A stretch of 37,381 nt of DNA from Terriglobales bacterium (GTDB lineage: Bacteria; Acidobacteriota; Terriglobia; Terriglobales; Acidobacteriaceae): NCBI GenBank assembly GCA_015655585.1, contig JAATEV010000070.1, positions 1 through 37,381 on the forward strand. Reading direction: 5' to 3'. A program made the position numbers and the translations under genes. The stretch's first letter is position 1, and every line of letters begins with the position of its first letter. The notes below the pieces were generated by a model. That model ran no database searches, had not been told where the DNA came from, and saw only the letters and a list, made by a program, of their open reading frames with translations. Positions 7,626-15,904 of this stretch are shown here, in pieces.

Positions 7626-9161
7626 TTACTGGCCGCGGCGAGCAGGGCCGCGACCGCTACCGGGACGCTGGCTGCTCGACCGTCCGCCGGGGCCGCCCTG
7701 TCCGCGATTGCCGCCGCCCGAGCTACGTCCGCCGGAGAAGCCGCCACCGCTGCTCTTGCGGCCACGGAAGCCGCTCCGGTTGCTCTTCGGGGCAGCAGAC
7801 GGCGCAGCGGAGTCAGTGCTCTTCCATGAACGCGACTCAAGCTGCAGAATCTCCATTCCCGCAGACGCCAAGTCCACCGGCTGGTTGCGCACTTCCTTCT
7901 CGATGTTCTTGTCCGCCTCGCGCCACTCGAACTTGATCTTCAGCTCGCGCTCCAGCTTGCGGGCGTCGTGCCTCTCCTGCGGCATCACGAAGGTCGTAGC
8001 CACGCCCTTCTTGCCTGCGCGGCCGGTGCGGCCAATGCGATGCACAAAGTCCTCCGACGCGTTCGGCAGATCGTAGTTCACCACGTGCGCGATGTCGTTC
8101 ACGTCGATGCCACGCGCGGCAACGTCCGTCGCCACCAGCACGCGATGCCGCCCATTCGCGAATCCCTTCAAAGCCGCCGTCCGCTGCGACTGGCTGCGGT
8201 CGCCGTGAATCACGTCCGCGCCGTGCCCCAGCTTCTCCAGCTTCTTCGAGATGCGGTCCGCACCGTGCTTCGTGCGCGAGAAGACGAGGAACGTGCCCTC
8301 TTCCTCCTTCAGCATCTGGTCCAGCAGACCCAGCTTCTGGTCCTGCATCACCGTGTAGACGCGCAGTTCCACACGGTCCGAGGGCTTCGACGTGGTACCG
8401 ATCTCGATGCGAACCGGGTTGTTGATGTAGTCGCGCACGATCTCGCGGATGTTCGCGTCCAGCGTCGCCGAGTAGCACATCGTCTGCCGAGTCTTCGGGA
8501 GCGCCCCGGCGATGCGGCGGATAGCAGGCAGAAAGCCCATATCGAGCATCCGGTCCACTTCGTCGAGCACCAGCATCTCCACCGAATTGATGTTGATCTC
8601 GCGGCGGCGCAGAAAGTCTTCGAGACGTCCGGGAGTAGCGACCACAAGCCGCGGCCCACGATCAAGCTGGTCAAGTTGATTGTTCTCCGAAAGGCCGCCG
8701 CAGACCAGCACCGCGTCGTTGCGCGAGCCCGGAACCAGCTTCCAGTAGGCTTCCAGCACCTGCATCGCCAGCTCACGCGTCGGCAGCAGGATCAGCGCGC
8801 GGATCGGTCCGCGCTTGCCCTTCGTGCTTGGCGTCGAGATCGCATCCATCCGCTGAATCATGGGAACCAGGAAGCTCAGGGTCTTGCCCGTTCCTGTCGA
8901 GGCCGTCGCGAGAATGTCCGAACCCTCCAGCGCGGGAGGAATCGCCTTCGCCTGCACCGGCGTCGGCGAGGTGAAGCCTGCGTTCGTCAGCCGGGTCTTC
9001 AACGAATCCGAAAGGTTGAAGTCCGTGAACCGGACCGTGCCGTCAACCGCAACGCCTGAAGCGGAAGCCTGGGGAACCGGAGGGGTGGAGGGGGAGGTAG
9101 GGTGCGAAAGCTGCTCGTTCTGTGTAAGTTGCTCGGTGTTTTCCAAAATTGCAGAGTTCAA
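7626..9161 (-). CDS. DEAD-box RNA helicase (RhlE-like) with RGG-type tail
   Basis: An ATP-dependent RNA helicase of about 511 residues. Motifs counted from the chosen start: Q-motif region FTSPTPVQ, motif I ATASTGTGKT (about 85-94), Ia PTREL, motif II read as DEVD (about 200-203) instead of DEAD, motif III SAT (about 231), and motif VI HRIGRTGRAG in the second RecA domain. The C-terminus is a Gly/Ser/Arg-rich tail of about 60 residues (GGGFSGGRSSGGGNRGQGG), likely an unstructured RNA-binding segment. I place the start at TTG 9161, preceded by AGGAAA; the frame stays open to 9338 and ATG 9230 is an alternative, but the core domain begins only near residue 43. Role probably in ribosome assembly or RNA turnover, by family. 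Confidence 0.93.
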   Translation of the reverse strand: MNSAILENTEQLTQNEQLSHPTSPSTPPVPQASASGVAVDGTVRFTDFNLSDSLKTRLTNAGFTSPTPVQAKAIPPALEGSDILATASTGTGKTLSFLVPMIQRMDAISTPSTKGKRGPIRALILLPTRELAMQVLEAYWKLVPGSRNDAVLVCGGLSENNQLDQLDRGPRLVVATPGRLEDFLRRREININSVEMLVLDEVDRMLDMGFLPAIRRIAGALPKTRQTMCYSATLDANIREIVRDYINNPVRIEIGTTSKPSDRVELRVYTVMQDQKLGLLDQMLKEEEGTFLVFSRTKHGADRISKKLEKLGHGADVIHGDRSQSQRTAALKGFANGRHRVLVATDVAARGIDVNDIAHVVNYDLPNASEDFVHRIGRTGRAGKKGVATTFVMPQERHDARKLERELKIKFEWREADKNIEKEVRNQPVDLASAGMEILQLESRSWKSTDSAAPSAAPKSNRSGFRGRKSSGGGFSGGRSSGGGNRGQGGPGGRSSSQRPGSGRGPARRGQ

Positions 9162-9619
9162 AAGTATTTTTCCTGTCGTTGGGGAGTTGTGGCGCGGCGT
9201 CAGAATGCAAGGGTGCCGCATGGGGCCCATGGATTTCAATCGGTCAGCATTGCTGTCGTAGAGCTGAAGCGCTGCTGCTGCACGGCGAGAAACGTCCGTT
9301 GACGAGTCTCCAGCCAGAGCAACCAGCGCAGTCTTCAAGAAAATTCCCAGAAGATATGCGGTGGGAGAGGCGAATCGCAGTCTCTGGCCAAACTCCGAAG
9401 TTCATGGTGGAGTTCTTGCCTGCGATGCCTGCACTTTTATAAGTGCAGCTTCAGAGTACCACACTTCCGCACATTTCCCAGACCGCACCCCCACAGCGCC
9501 ATCACGCACACCGATTAAGCTTCGCCCTACGGAAAGAACCCTTCATGGCATCACAGCCTGCAATGGATTGCATCGCTTCGAAAAAGCACGCAACACTCGA
9601 CTCACAACGCATTCAGGCA
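9162..9619. other. Non-coding stretch upstream of the helicase, with one hairpin
   Basis: No convincing gene is seen here. An 8-bp hairpin, CTGCACTT-TTAT-AAGTGCAG, lies at 9429-9448; read on the minus strand it includes TATAAA, a possible -10 element for the helicase about 270 bases further on. This would leave a long 5' leader, as is known for some RNA helicase mRNAs. If the helicase starts at 9338 instead of 9161, part of the stretch is coding. Confidence 0.35.
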
Positions 9620-9661
9620 AAGAGAGGGCAAACAGCCTGCAAAGCTGCCCTGCCCTCTCTT
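9620..9661 (-). terminator. Hairpin downstream of msrA
   Basis: A perfect 11-base inverted repeat, AAGAGAGGGCA (9620-9630) with TGCCCTCTCTT (9651-9661), and a nested CAGC/GCTG inside. It begins 26 bases after the msrA stop on the minus strand. The T-tract after it is poor (CTTTGCC), so termination may be inefficient. Confidence 0.6.
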
Positions 9662-9687
9662 CTACCTGCCTGCTACGGTTGAACAGC

Positions 9688-10164
9688 TTAGATGTGACAG
9701 CTCACCATCCCGCGTTTCTCCAGATATCGCTGGTGGTACTCCTCCGCCTTCCAGAAGTTCGAAGCCGGAACCACCTGCGTCGCAATGGGCTCGCGGAACG
9801 ATCCAGCCGCGCTCAACTCTGCGATCTTGGCGCGGGCCTGCGCGGCCTGCTCCTCGTTGTGCGTAAAGATGACGCTGCGGTACTGCGTCCCCCAGTCCGG
9901 TCCCTGCCGGTTTACCTGCGTGGGATCGTGCAGCGCGAAGAAGGTATCCAGCAGCGCCTCGTAGGAGAGACGGGATGGATCGAACGTCACTTCCACTACC
10001 TCCGCATGGCCAGTGCGGTCCGTACAAACGTCCTGATAGCTCGGGTGTTCGAGAGTGCCGCCTTCGTATCCTACGGCTGTGTCGATAACACCGGTTGTTT
10101 CATTGAAACGGGCTTCCACGCCCCAAAAACATCCTGCTCCAAATGTCGCTTTCTCCATTGCCAC
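9688..10164 (-). CDS. msrA: Peptide-methionine (S)-S-oxide reductase
   Basis: Repairs oxidised methionine (S-sulfoxide) in proteins. The catalytic cysteine is in GAGCFWGVEARF close to the N-terminus, and the family motifs GYEGGTLEHPSYQDVCTDRTGHAE, WGTQYRSVIF and FWKAEEYHQRYL follow in order (first motif given as its span at about residues 32-55). A second cysteine lies in the C-terminal MVSCHI and could be the resolving residue. GTG 10164 is favoured because AAGGAG sits 5 bases upstream; ATG 10158 is the alternative with a longer spacer. The frame to 10260 encodes a leader unlike the family. At about 157-159 residues it is a short but complete cytoplasmic MsrA. Confidence 0.94.
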   Translation of the reverse strand: MAMEKATFGAGCFWGVEARFNETTGVIDTAVGYEGGTLEHPSYQDVCTDRTGHAEVVEVTFDPSRLSYEALLDTFFALHDPTQVNRQGPDWGTQYRSVIFTHNEEQAAQARAKIAELSAAGSFREPIATQVVPASNFWKAEEYHQRYLEKRGMVSCHI

Positions 10165-10532
10165 TACAACTCCTTGACTGCACTTATTGGATGCCGCCGC
10201 CCTGTGAATGTCACCACCCGGACAGTGAATAGCGGGTGTAATTCTGGGCGTCCCAATCAAGAAGTGTCAAGTGCCCCCAAGCCCCTCCCCGAAGGCAATC
10301 GCCAACAAGACATAACGAGGATAAAAAGATAAAAGCGATCAACCCTAAATAGTAAAACCAATCAAAAGGATGATGGCCCAACCTGAACCCACAGCCCCGA
10401 TCGGCCAACAAAATCGAGACAGAGTGACGAGAACGGCGTTTATAAGGACTAATCGGCCAAGTCTTCGGGATTCGTGTCAACGCCGAAATCCCGCTGTCAA
10501 CCATCAGGATTTATTTTTCGTTGCGATCTGCC
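10165..10532. other. Intergenic stretch upstream of msrA; weak small ORF only
   Basis: I see no firm gene. A minus-strand frame at 10211-10504 could encode 97 residues with one hydrophobic segment (FYYLGLIAFIFLSSLCLVG), but its ATG has no ribosome binding site and the composition is less GC-rich than neighbouring genes. The msrA promoter should lie here; I did not find a clear one. Confidence 0.35.
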
Positions 10533-10964
10533 TCAGTGAGTGGGTGGCGACAATGCATTCCATGCGGCGTGGGAGTCCATGTAGTCTCTCCAATGCGAGA
10601 TTTTCCGGTTCTCCAGATGAATGATTGAGCAAAATTGATTGTTGTACTTTCCTCCTGTTGCGAGGACTGTTCCATGGACTTCATACTCGATGACGATGAC
10701 ACGGCCAGCGTCCGTTGAGTGGACAATCAAATTGTCTGCGGATTGCAGATGGATGATGCCGACGTAACCCCTAAACGCATTCATCAGGTCGGTTCGTCCC
10801 CGAATGACGCGAGGCCAGCCGAGATCATAGAGGACCTCGTAGATAGTATCGTCAGTAACGATGTCAAAGAAGTGCTCCCCATCGACAAGCTCACCCAACG
10901 CCCGTCGAACCAAATTGAAGTACGGGTCGGCGGCCTTGTAGGCAGCGTATTTCGGAGTTGGCAT
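10533..10964 (-). CDS. NTF2/SnoaL-like domain protein
   Basis: A 143-residue cytoplasmic protein with the look of a SnoaL-like (NTF2 fold) protein: an N-terminal helix (YFNLVRRALGELVDGEHFFDIV), then the beta-rich part with VIRGRTDLMNAFRGYVGIIH and IIHLENRKISHWRDYMDSHA, the usual ending for this fold, where the last strand carries the WRDY(M)D motif. Members bind or isomerise small molecules, or are sensors; the substrate here cannot be guessed. ATG 10964 is taken as start, with GGAGA upstream; 11009 is possible. Its composition is closer to AT than the neighbours, which may mean acquisition by transfer. Confidence 0.75.
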   Translation of the reverse strand: MPTPKYAAYKAADPYFNLVRRALGELVDGEHFFDIVTDDTIYEVLYDLGWPRVIRGRTDLMNAFRGYVGIIHLQSADNLIVHSTDAGRVIVIEYEVHGTVLATGGKYNNQFCSIIHLENRKISHWRDYMDSHAAWNALSPPTH

Positions 10965-11385
10965 TCTGGATTCTCCACTCACCTCACGATGTTCAACGAG
11001 GTGGCTCAAAGATATAAAGCTTCTATTAAAAAAGGAAAGGCATTTCCATATCAGCAGCAGAGCCCCACGTCTCGATTCTGAGAAGTGATTTCGCTTGGCC
11101 GCCTCCTTTGAGCACCGCGGTGGAGCAGTTCAAGGAAAGGCAAAAGGCTCAAAAAGCGTAGCCTCTTTCACCATACTAAGCCTCCTGCCCTAGCAAAACG
11201 AATCTACGCGCAGATCAGTCCTCATAAGTAGGCTTAAGGGAAGTGATAACAACTCCTGAATGATGGCCATGAACAACTGCAAATTCAATGGCCCCACGAC
11301 CGAACAAGACACGCAGCGAATCTACACGCCCACGCCACCAGCCAAAGCTCTTATCCGCTTTTAGCTTGTAGCTTCTTTATCCCCG
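10965..11385. other. Intergenic stretch without a recognised gene
   Basis: No open frame here looks like protein. The only pattern is a loose repeat of CGAATCTAC at about 11200 and 11315. The 5' region of the SnoaL-like gene and the 3' region of the pseudouridine synthase gene lie here. Confidence 0.4.
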
Positions 11386-12312
11386 TTACGCCTTCCGCCG
11401 AGCAGGCCGGGCCGTCCTCTTCTTCACCGGGGCCTTCAACTGCGCGAACTCCGGCGTTTTCTTCTTCGGCACCACCTTCTTGCCCTGTGCCGCGCGTCCC
11501 AGCGCCGTCACCTCGCCCGGCGTCAGCTCGCGGTACTCGCCCGGCGGAACATCCAACCGCAGCGCGCCATAGCCGATCCGGCGAATCTTCTCCACATGGT
11601 GCCCGATCTCCTCGAACATCTTGCGGATCTGCCGATTCCTTCCCTCCGTCAGCGTCAGCTCGTACCAAGGATTGTCTCCACCCCGAGCCAGCTCCACCTT
11701 CGCCGGAGACGTCAGGATGCGGTCGCGCCTGCCGCTGCGCACCTCGTTCAAACGCCCGCGGTCGATCATAATGCCGTGCCGAATCTGGTCCAGCCCCTCC
11801 CCCGTCGGCGTCCCGCTGATCTTCACCAGGTACGTCTTCTCCACGCCAGCCGCGGCCTTCGAGAGCGAGTTCGCCAGTTCGCCATCGTTCGTCATCAGCA
11901 GCAGGCCCTCGCTCAGGTAGTCCAGCCGCCCCACCGGATACAGCCTTACCATGTCGCCATGCGGCCCGCGCTTCTTCTCCATCAACTGCATCACCGTGGG
12001 CCGCTTCTCCGGGTCCTCCAGAGTCGTCACGTACCCGCGCGGCTTGTTCAGCATGTAATACCGCTGCTTCTCCGGCCCTTGCAGCAGCTTGCCATCCACG
12101 CGGATGTGGTCGCGGCTCGCGTCATGCCGAGTCCCCAGCGTGTTCACCACAACGCCGTTCACCTGCACCCGTCCGGCCAGGATGATCTCCTCGGCCTTGC
12201 GTCTGCTGGCGATTCCCGCCTGCGCCAGAATCTTCTGCAAACGATCGCCCGTGGGCTCGACTGCCTGTTGTGTGTTCGGAGTAGTTTTCTGCGGAGAGAG
12301 GGACTTCTTCAT
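11386..12312 (-). CDS. rluB: 23S rRNA pseudouridine synthase, RsuA/RluB family
   Basis: A 308-residue RNA-modifying enzyme. An S4 RNA-binding domain covers about residues 22-70 (GDRLQKILAQAGIASRRKAE), then the RsuA/RluB catalytic domain with YPVGRLDYLSEGLLL, where D131 is the catalytic aspartate, and the late motifs LTEGRNRQIRKMF and LRRIGYGALRL-like KIRRIGYGALRL. A basic Lys/Arg/Ala tail occupies about 280-308. In many bacteria this gene follows scpA-scpB, and here it lies on the same strand downstream of scpB but separated from it by three genes. RluB is the best match by the usual synteny; RsuA or RluE-like specificity cannot be excluded. Confidence 0.9.
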   Translation of the reverse strand: MKKSLSPQKTTPNTQQAVEPTGDRLQKILAQAGIASRRKAEEIILAGRVQVNGVVVNTLGTRHDASRDHIRVDGKLLQGPEKQRYYMLNKPRGYVTTLEDPEKRPTVMQLMEKKRGPHGDMVRLYPVGRLDYLSEGLLLMTNDGELANSLSKAAAGVEKTYLVKISGTPTGEGLDQIRHGIMIDRGRLNEVRSGRRDRILTSPAKVELARGGDNPWYELTLTEGRNRQIRKMFEEIGHHVEKIRRIGYGALRLDVPPGEYRELTPGEVTALGRAAQGKKVVPKKKTPEFAQLKAPVKKRTARPARRKA

Positions 12313-12386
12313 GGTATTTCCAGCTTTCTGACTGCGGACGTGCTCATCGCGGTCGATCTTTTATTCTATCGTGAACAGCCGCGCTC

Positions 12387-12986
12387 TCACTGCGTTGCAT
12401 ACGCCATCTCGATAAAGTAGATGTGGTACAGCAGCGACACGGTCAGCAGCGTCAGTTGAATCCGTCGATTCTTCGTAAACATCCCCACCAGGCACAACGC
12501 CAGGTTCAACGCAATCCGTATCGGATACTCCATGCCGAACGAGTGCAGATACTCCGCCCCCTTGATGCGCGTATCGATCACGTCCGCCACGAAAGTCGCC
12601 ATCAGAAATCCGAAAAACCACTTCCTCCGCGAAAGAAAGTAGACCTCGTAGTTCGGATACTCTTTCAGCTCCGCCGGAAACAGCAGCGTACACAGAAAGT
12701 AATACAGCACAGCATAGAGGATCACGAAGAAGTAGGTGCCAAAGTACCACTGCGGGATCATCGTCAGGCGGAACTCCCACCACCAGAAGTGGATCACCCA
12801 CAGCAGCAGCGAAACCGCCCACCCCAGATGCAGCGCCGACGCCAGATCGCGCCGCGGATGCTGCACAATCCTCGCAAATCCACCCAGCAGCGTCGTGATG
12901 CACAGGCTGACGATCATCGAGACGACCATGCGGATGTGGAAATATAGATCGGAGTTTGCGTGCGTAGCAACCTGCGAAGGAATCAT
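12387..12986 (-). CDS. Multi-pass membrane protein of unknown function
   Basis: A protein of about 199 residues with about six hydrophobic helices, such as MVVSMIVSLCITTLLGGF, LHLGWAVSLLLWVIHFWWW and TYFFVILYAVLYYFLCTLLF. The pattern is reminiscent of small uncharacterised membrane proteins common in proteobacteria and acidobacteria; I do not recognise a family with a known role. The start is ATG 12986 or the adjoining TTG 12989; AGGAG lies 10-13 bases upstream. It is on the same strand as the cupin upstream and the pseudouridine synthase downstream, with 74 bases before the latter's start. Confidence 0.78.
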   Translation of the reverse strand: MIPSQVATHANSDLYFHIRMVVSMIVSLCITTLLGGFARIVQHPRRDLASALHLGWAVSLLLWVIHFWWWEFRLTMIPQWYFGTYFFVILYAVLYYFLCTLLFPAELKEYPNYEVYFLSRRKWFFGFLMATFVADVIDTRIKGAEYLHSFGMEYPIRIALNLALCLVGMFTKNRRIQLTLLTVSLLYHIYFIEMAYATQ

Positions 12987-13021
12987 CAACGGAACCTATC
13001 TCCTCGTCAGCTAAAGATGCA

Positions 13022-13438
13022 TCAACTTAAATGAAATGTAACTCCATATCGCGTCGATATCTCGATAATCTTCTCCATGTCCGTAGCCGGAGAGAGCGGC
13101 CCGATCTCTTCCAGGTAGTTCTCGAACCCTCCCGGCGAAACAAACGTCAGTATCCTTCCCGTCGTCGTGCCGGAGTTGCGAAACGTGTGCACGCCGCCAC
13201 GCGGGGCAAACGCCACCTCGCCGACCGGCAGCTTCACCCACTGCCCTTCCACCAGCAACTCGAACTCTCCTTCCAGCACCGTAAAGGTCTCGTCCTCGTT
13301 CGCGTGCGAGTGCGGGGGAGGCCCGTCTCCCGGCCCAGCCGTGTGGATCAGCACCGAAGACGTCCCATGACTCATCGGCCCCGTAACCAGAAAATCTACC
13401 GGATCGCCAAAGACCCGCAGTGACTTCGCAACCTTCAT
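13022..13438 (-). CDS. Cupin domain protein
   Basis: A 138-residue single-domain cupin. Motif 1 is PPPHSHANEDETFTVLEGEF, with metal-ligand candidates His, His and Glu. Motif 2 is GEVAFAPRGGVHTFRN, an exact fit to G(X)5PXG(X)2H(X)3N. The protein is therefore probably a metal-binding small beta-barrel enzyme or sensor; its substrate is unknown. ATG 13438 is preferred, because GGAG lies 7 bases upstream on the minus strand; ATG 13456 lacks such a site. There are no transmembrane segments. It lies 35 bases upstream of the membrane protein gene, so the two may share a transcript. Confidence 0.88.
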   Translation of the reverse strand: MKVAKSLRVFGDPVDFLVTGPMSHGTSSVLIHTAGPGDGPPPHSHANEDETFTVLEGEFELLVEGQWVKLPVGEVAFAPRGGVHTFRNSGTTTGRILTFVSPGGFENYLEEIGPLSPATDMEKIIEISTRYGVTFHLS

Positions 13439-13677
13439 CGAGCGTCTCCAATTCATGCTGAAGTTGTGGCCAGGGAAACAGCGACCAGCCTATCAGAAGC
13501 CGCCTCCCTCTCCCGCGAAAAAACAAAATCTCCTTGACTTCAAGCGCCCGCCGGGCGTTATGTAGGTGTACCCTTCTCGCAACGCCGAGCGTCATCGCAC
13601 AGGCCCTTCTCAGCAACAGCCGCATCACGGCAGCATCGCAGCAGCCGTCAGCACCTTCGTTTGGGGAGATTCAGGAG

Positions 13678-14538
13678 ATGGCAAAGTTTTGTGGCAAATG
13701 CGGCACCCAACTAAGCGACGACTCCGCCTTCTGTAACACCTGCGGAACGCCCGTAACAGCTTCCGCTCCGCCCTTTGAAAGCGTCCCGGCAACTCCCTTC
13801 CAGCCCGTGCCGCACTCCTACACGCAAACTCCGGCAAAGCACGGCAACACCGGGCTCAAAATCGCGCTCCTCGTCCTCGCCGTATTCGCCGTCGCAGCCT
13901 TCGCCCTCCTGGGCGGCATGTTCTATCTCGGCCACAAAGCCATCACGAAGATCGAGGACAAGGCCGCCAGCGCCGGTCTCTCCGCCGACCAGCTCGACCG
14001 CACCGGCCCCGCCTTCCACGGCGACGCCTGCCGCTTCCTCTCCAGCCAGGAGGTCAGCAAAGCCACCGGCGTCCCCATCGTCGAAGCCAGAAGCAGCGGC
14101 AACCTCTGCACCTATCTCGTCCGCGGAACCACCTCCGGCATGAGCTCCAAACATCTCTCCCAGATCATGAACAAGTACGGCGCCAGCAAAGAGCAGCAGG
14201 AAAAAATCTCGAAGATCGCCGGAGACCTCTTCACCCCGCAGCAGCGCAACTCCGCAGAAGCCGCCCTCACCAGGGGAATGACCTCCGTGCTCTCCATCTC
14301 CATCGACGAGAACGCAGCCCGCTCGCAAATGAAATTAAGTTCTAAGGTACTCGGAGCCCTCGACTCCGCATCCAGCTCCGAGAACCTCGAAGGAATCGGC
14401 GACGAGGCCCTAGTCGCAGGCAACGGCATCATGCTCGTCCGCAAAGGCGACACGCTCCTGCGCTTCACCTACATCAGTTGCCCATGCAACACCGAGCAGA
14501 TCAAGCCACTGGCAAAAAAACTGGCAGACGCCTTCTAA
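13678..14538 (+). CDS. Zinc-ribbon, single-pass membrane protein
   Basis: A 286-residue protein. An N-terminal zinc ribbon has two CxxC pairs (C5/C8 and C19/C22; FCGKCG and FCNTCG). A Pro/Thr-rich linker follows, then one membrane helix (about 61-85), then an extracytoplasmic domain of about 200 residues containing DACRFLSSQEVSKATG and ending in FTYISCPCNTEQIKPLAKKL. The last domain resembles the DUF3558-like or DUF4367-like lipoprotein sensor type only loosely; I do not assign it. Start ATG 13678 follows GGGAG at 13663-13667 and gives the family-typical MAxFCGKCG opening. The frame upstream to 13534 is not protein-like. It is the only plus-strand gene between scpB and the cupin. Confidence 0.82.
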   Translation: MAKFCGKCGTQLSDDSAFCNTCGTPVTASAPPFESVPATPFQPVPHSYTQTPAKHGNTGLKIALLVLAVFAVAAFALLGGMFYLGHKAITKIEDKAASAGLSADQLDRTGPAFHGDACRFLSSQEVSKATGVPIVEARSSGNLCTYLVRGTTSGMSSKHLSQIMNKYGASKEQQEKISKIAGDLFTPQQRNSAEAALTRGMTSVLSISIDENAARSQMKLSSKVLGALDSASSSENLEGIGDEALVAGNGIMLVRKGDTLLRFTYISCPCNTEQIKPLAKKLADAF

Positions 14539-14572
14539 TCCAATCCTTCAAGCGGCAGCCGAAGCGCGAACC

Positions 14573-15775
14573 TCACTCCTCCTCCGGCTCGTACCCCTCA
14601 CGGCGCAGATCGTCCTGCACCTCCGCATCCAGCGCGGGCGAGTCCACCACCTCGTCCACCGGTCCCTCGTCGTAGCTGGGCGGCAGCCCGGAGATCCTCC
14701 CATCCACCGCAATCCTCACCTCCGTCGGCTCCACCGGCGCCCCAATCAGAGCATCGTTCGACTCGCTGCTGTCGCCGTCCGCCTGCGACACAACCTCATC
14801 CTTCTCCTGCTCCACCGTATCCGGAGCCTCCGGCGCATGATGCTCCATCTGGATCTCCTCCTGCTCCACCAGCTCGCCCGTCATCTTCTCAAACTCTTCG
14901 ATGCTCGGAAGCTCGCCAATGTCTTTCAGCCCGAAACGGAGCAGAAAGTCCCGCGTCGTCTTGTACAGAATCGGCCGCCCGATCACCTGCTTGCGCCCGG
15001 CAGTCGTCACCAGTTTGCGCGACATCAGGCTGCCCAGCACGCCGCCCGAATCCACCCCGCGAATCTCCGAGACCTCCGGAGCCGTCACCGGCTGCTTGTA
15101 CGCCACCACTGCCAGCGTCTCCAGCGCCTGTAGCGAGAGCTTCAGCGGCGGCTTCAGGCTCTTCACAAAGCCCCGCACCGCATCGTGATACTCCGGCTTG
15201 GTCGCCATCCGCAAACCGCCCGCCACCTCGCGAATCTCCAGCCCGCGCTCCGAAGTCGCATAGTCCGTCACCAGTTGATCGACGATGCTGCGGAAGTACT
15301 CCCGCAGCCTGCGTTCCTTCTCCTTCGCCTCACGCGCCAGCCGCCTCTCCTCCGCAGCAGCGTCCACAGCAGGAGCAGCCTGGCTCGTCTCCACTCCCTC
15401 AGCCGCAGCAGGAACAGCCGCCTCAGCCTCCGGCTCCAGATCGTCCGCCGTACTCATCGCCGCCTCATCCGCGGCCGCGTGCTCTCGCTCCTCGCGAAGA
15501 TGCCCAGCCTCTTCCGCGGCGGCCTCGTGCAGATGCCGATCCAGCTCCTCTGCCGAAGCTTCTTCCTCCACCTCAAGCACCTCATCGTTCAAGGCATCCT
15601 GATCGACAGGGCGGTCTGTAGCCGGAGCATCTTCCAGCGCCAGGCTCTGCTGCGCCGTATCAATGTGGTCCAGCTCGGCCTGGGCCTCATGCCCCAACAG
15701 GCCGATCAGTTGCGCCAGCGTCACCGGCTCTTCAGAGGCGTAGATAACTGCTTCGATCTTTGCTTTCAGGCTCAT
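14573..15775 (-). CDS. scpB: Segregation and condensation protein B, with large acidic insertion
   Basis: The winged-helix subunit of the SMC-ScpAB condensin that organises the chromosome. The start (KAKIEAVIYASEEPVTLAQL) and the region RGLEIREVAGGLRMATKPEY through LQALETLAVVAYKQPVT and RPILYKTTRDFLLRFGLKDI match ScpB. At 400 residues it is about twice the usual length. Residues about 32-155 are an Ala/Glu/Asp-rich insertion inside the first winged-helix domain, and about 300-400 form an acidic tail. Both look unstructured. ATG 15775 is the start. On this strand scpA lies upstream, but pit (and an inverted PEP-CTERM gene) separates them. Confidence 0.92.
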   Translation of the reverse strand: MSLKAKIEAVIYASEEPVTLAQLIGLLGHEAQAELDHIDTAQQSLALEDAPATDRPVDQDALNDEVLEVEEEASAEELDRHLHEAAAEEAGHLREEREHAAADEAAMSTADDLEPEAEAAVPAAAEGVETSQAAPAVDAAAEERRLAREAKEKERRLREYFRSIVDQLVTDYATSERGLEIREVAGGLRMATKPEYHDAVRGFVKSLKPPLKLSLQALETLAVVAYKQPVTAPEVSEIRGVDSGGVLGSLMSRKLVTTAGRKQVIGRPILYKTTRDFLLRFGLKDIGELPSIEEFEKMTGELVEQEEIQMEHHAPEAPDTVEQEKDEVVSQADGDSSESNDALIGAPVEPTEVRIAVDGRISGLPPSYDEGPVDEVVDSPALDAEVQDDLRREGYEPEEE

Positions 15776-15856
15776 AGTCGCTTATACCCTCTAAGCATAC
15801 CAACCCCGGACCTTCCCGCGCCCGGCTTCTTCTACGAAACCCCGTCCCAAAACAGG

Positions 15857-15880
15857 AAGGCCCGCCGCAAGGCGGGCCTT
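15857..15880 (-). terminator. Terminator of the phosphate transporter gene
   Basis: AAGGCCCGCC-GCAA-GGCGGGCCTT is a perfect 10-bp GC-rich hairpin with a tetraloop, 25 bases beyond the pit stop on the minus strand. It is followed there by CCTGTTTT. It also insulates scpB, which starts at 15775. Confidence 0.8.
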
Positions 15881-15904
15881 TCCGATACATCGCCCAACCA
15901 GAAG

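Noticed and set aside
7968..9059. Plus-strand open frame of 363 codons
   Set aside because: Antisense to the helicase; His/Arg-rich with no motif.
13711..14328. Minus-strand open frame of 205 codons
   Set aside because: Antisense to the zinc-ribbon membrane protein; Gly/Glu/Ala-rich low complexity.
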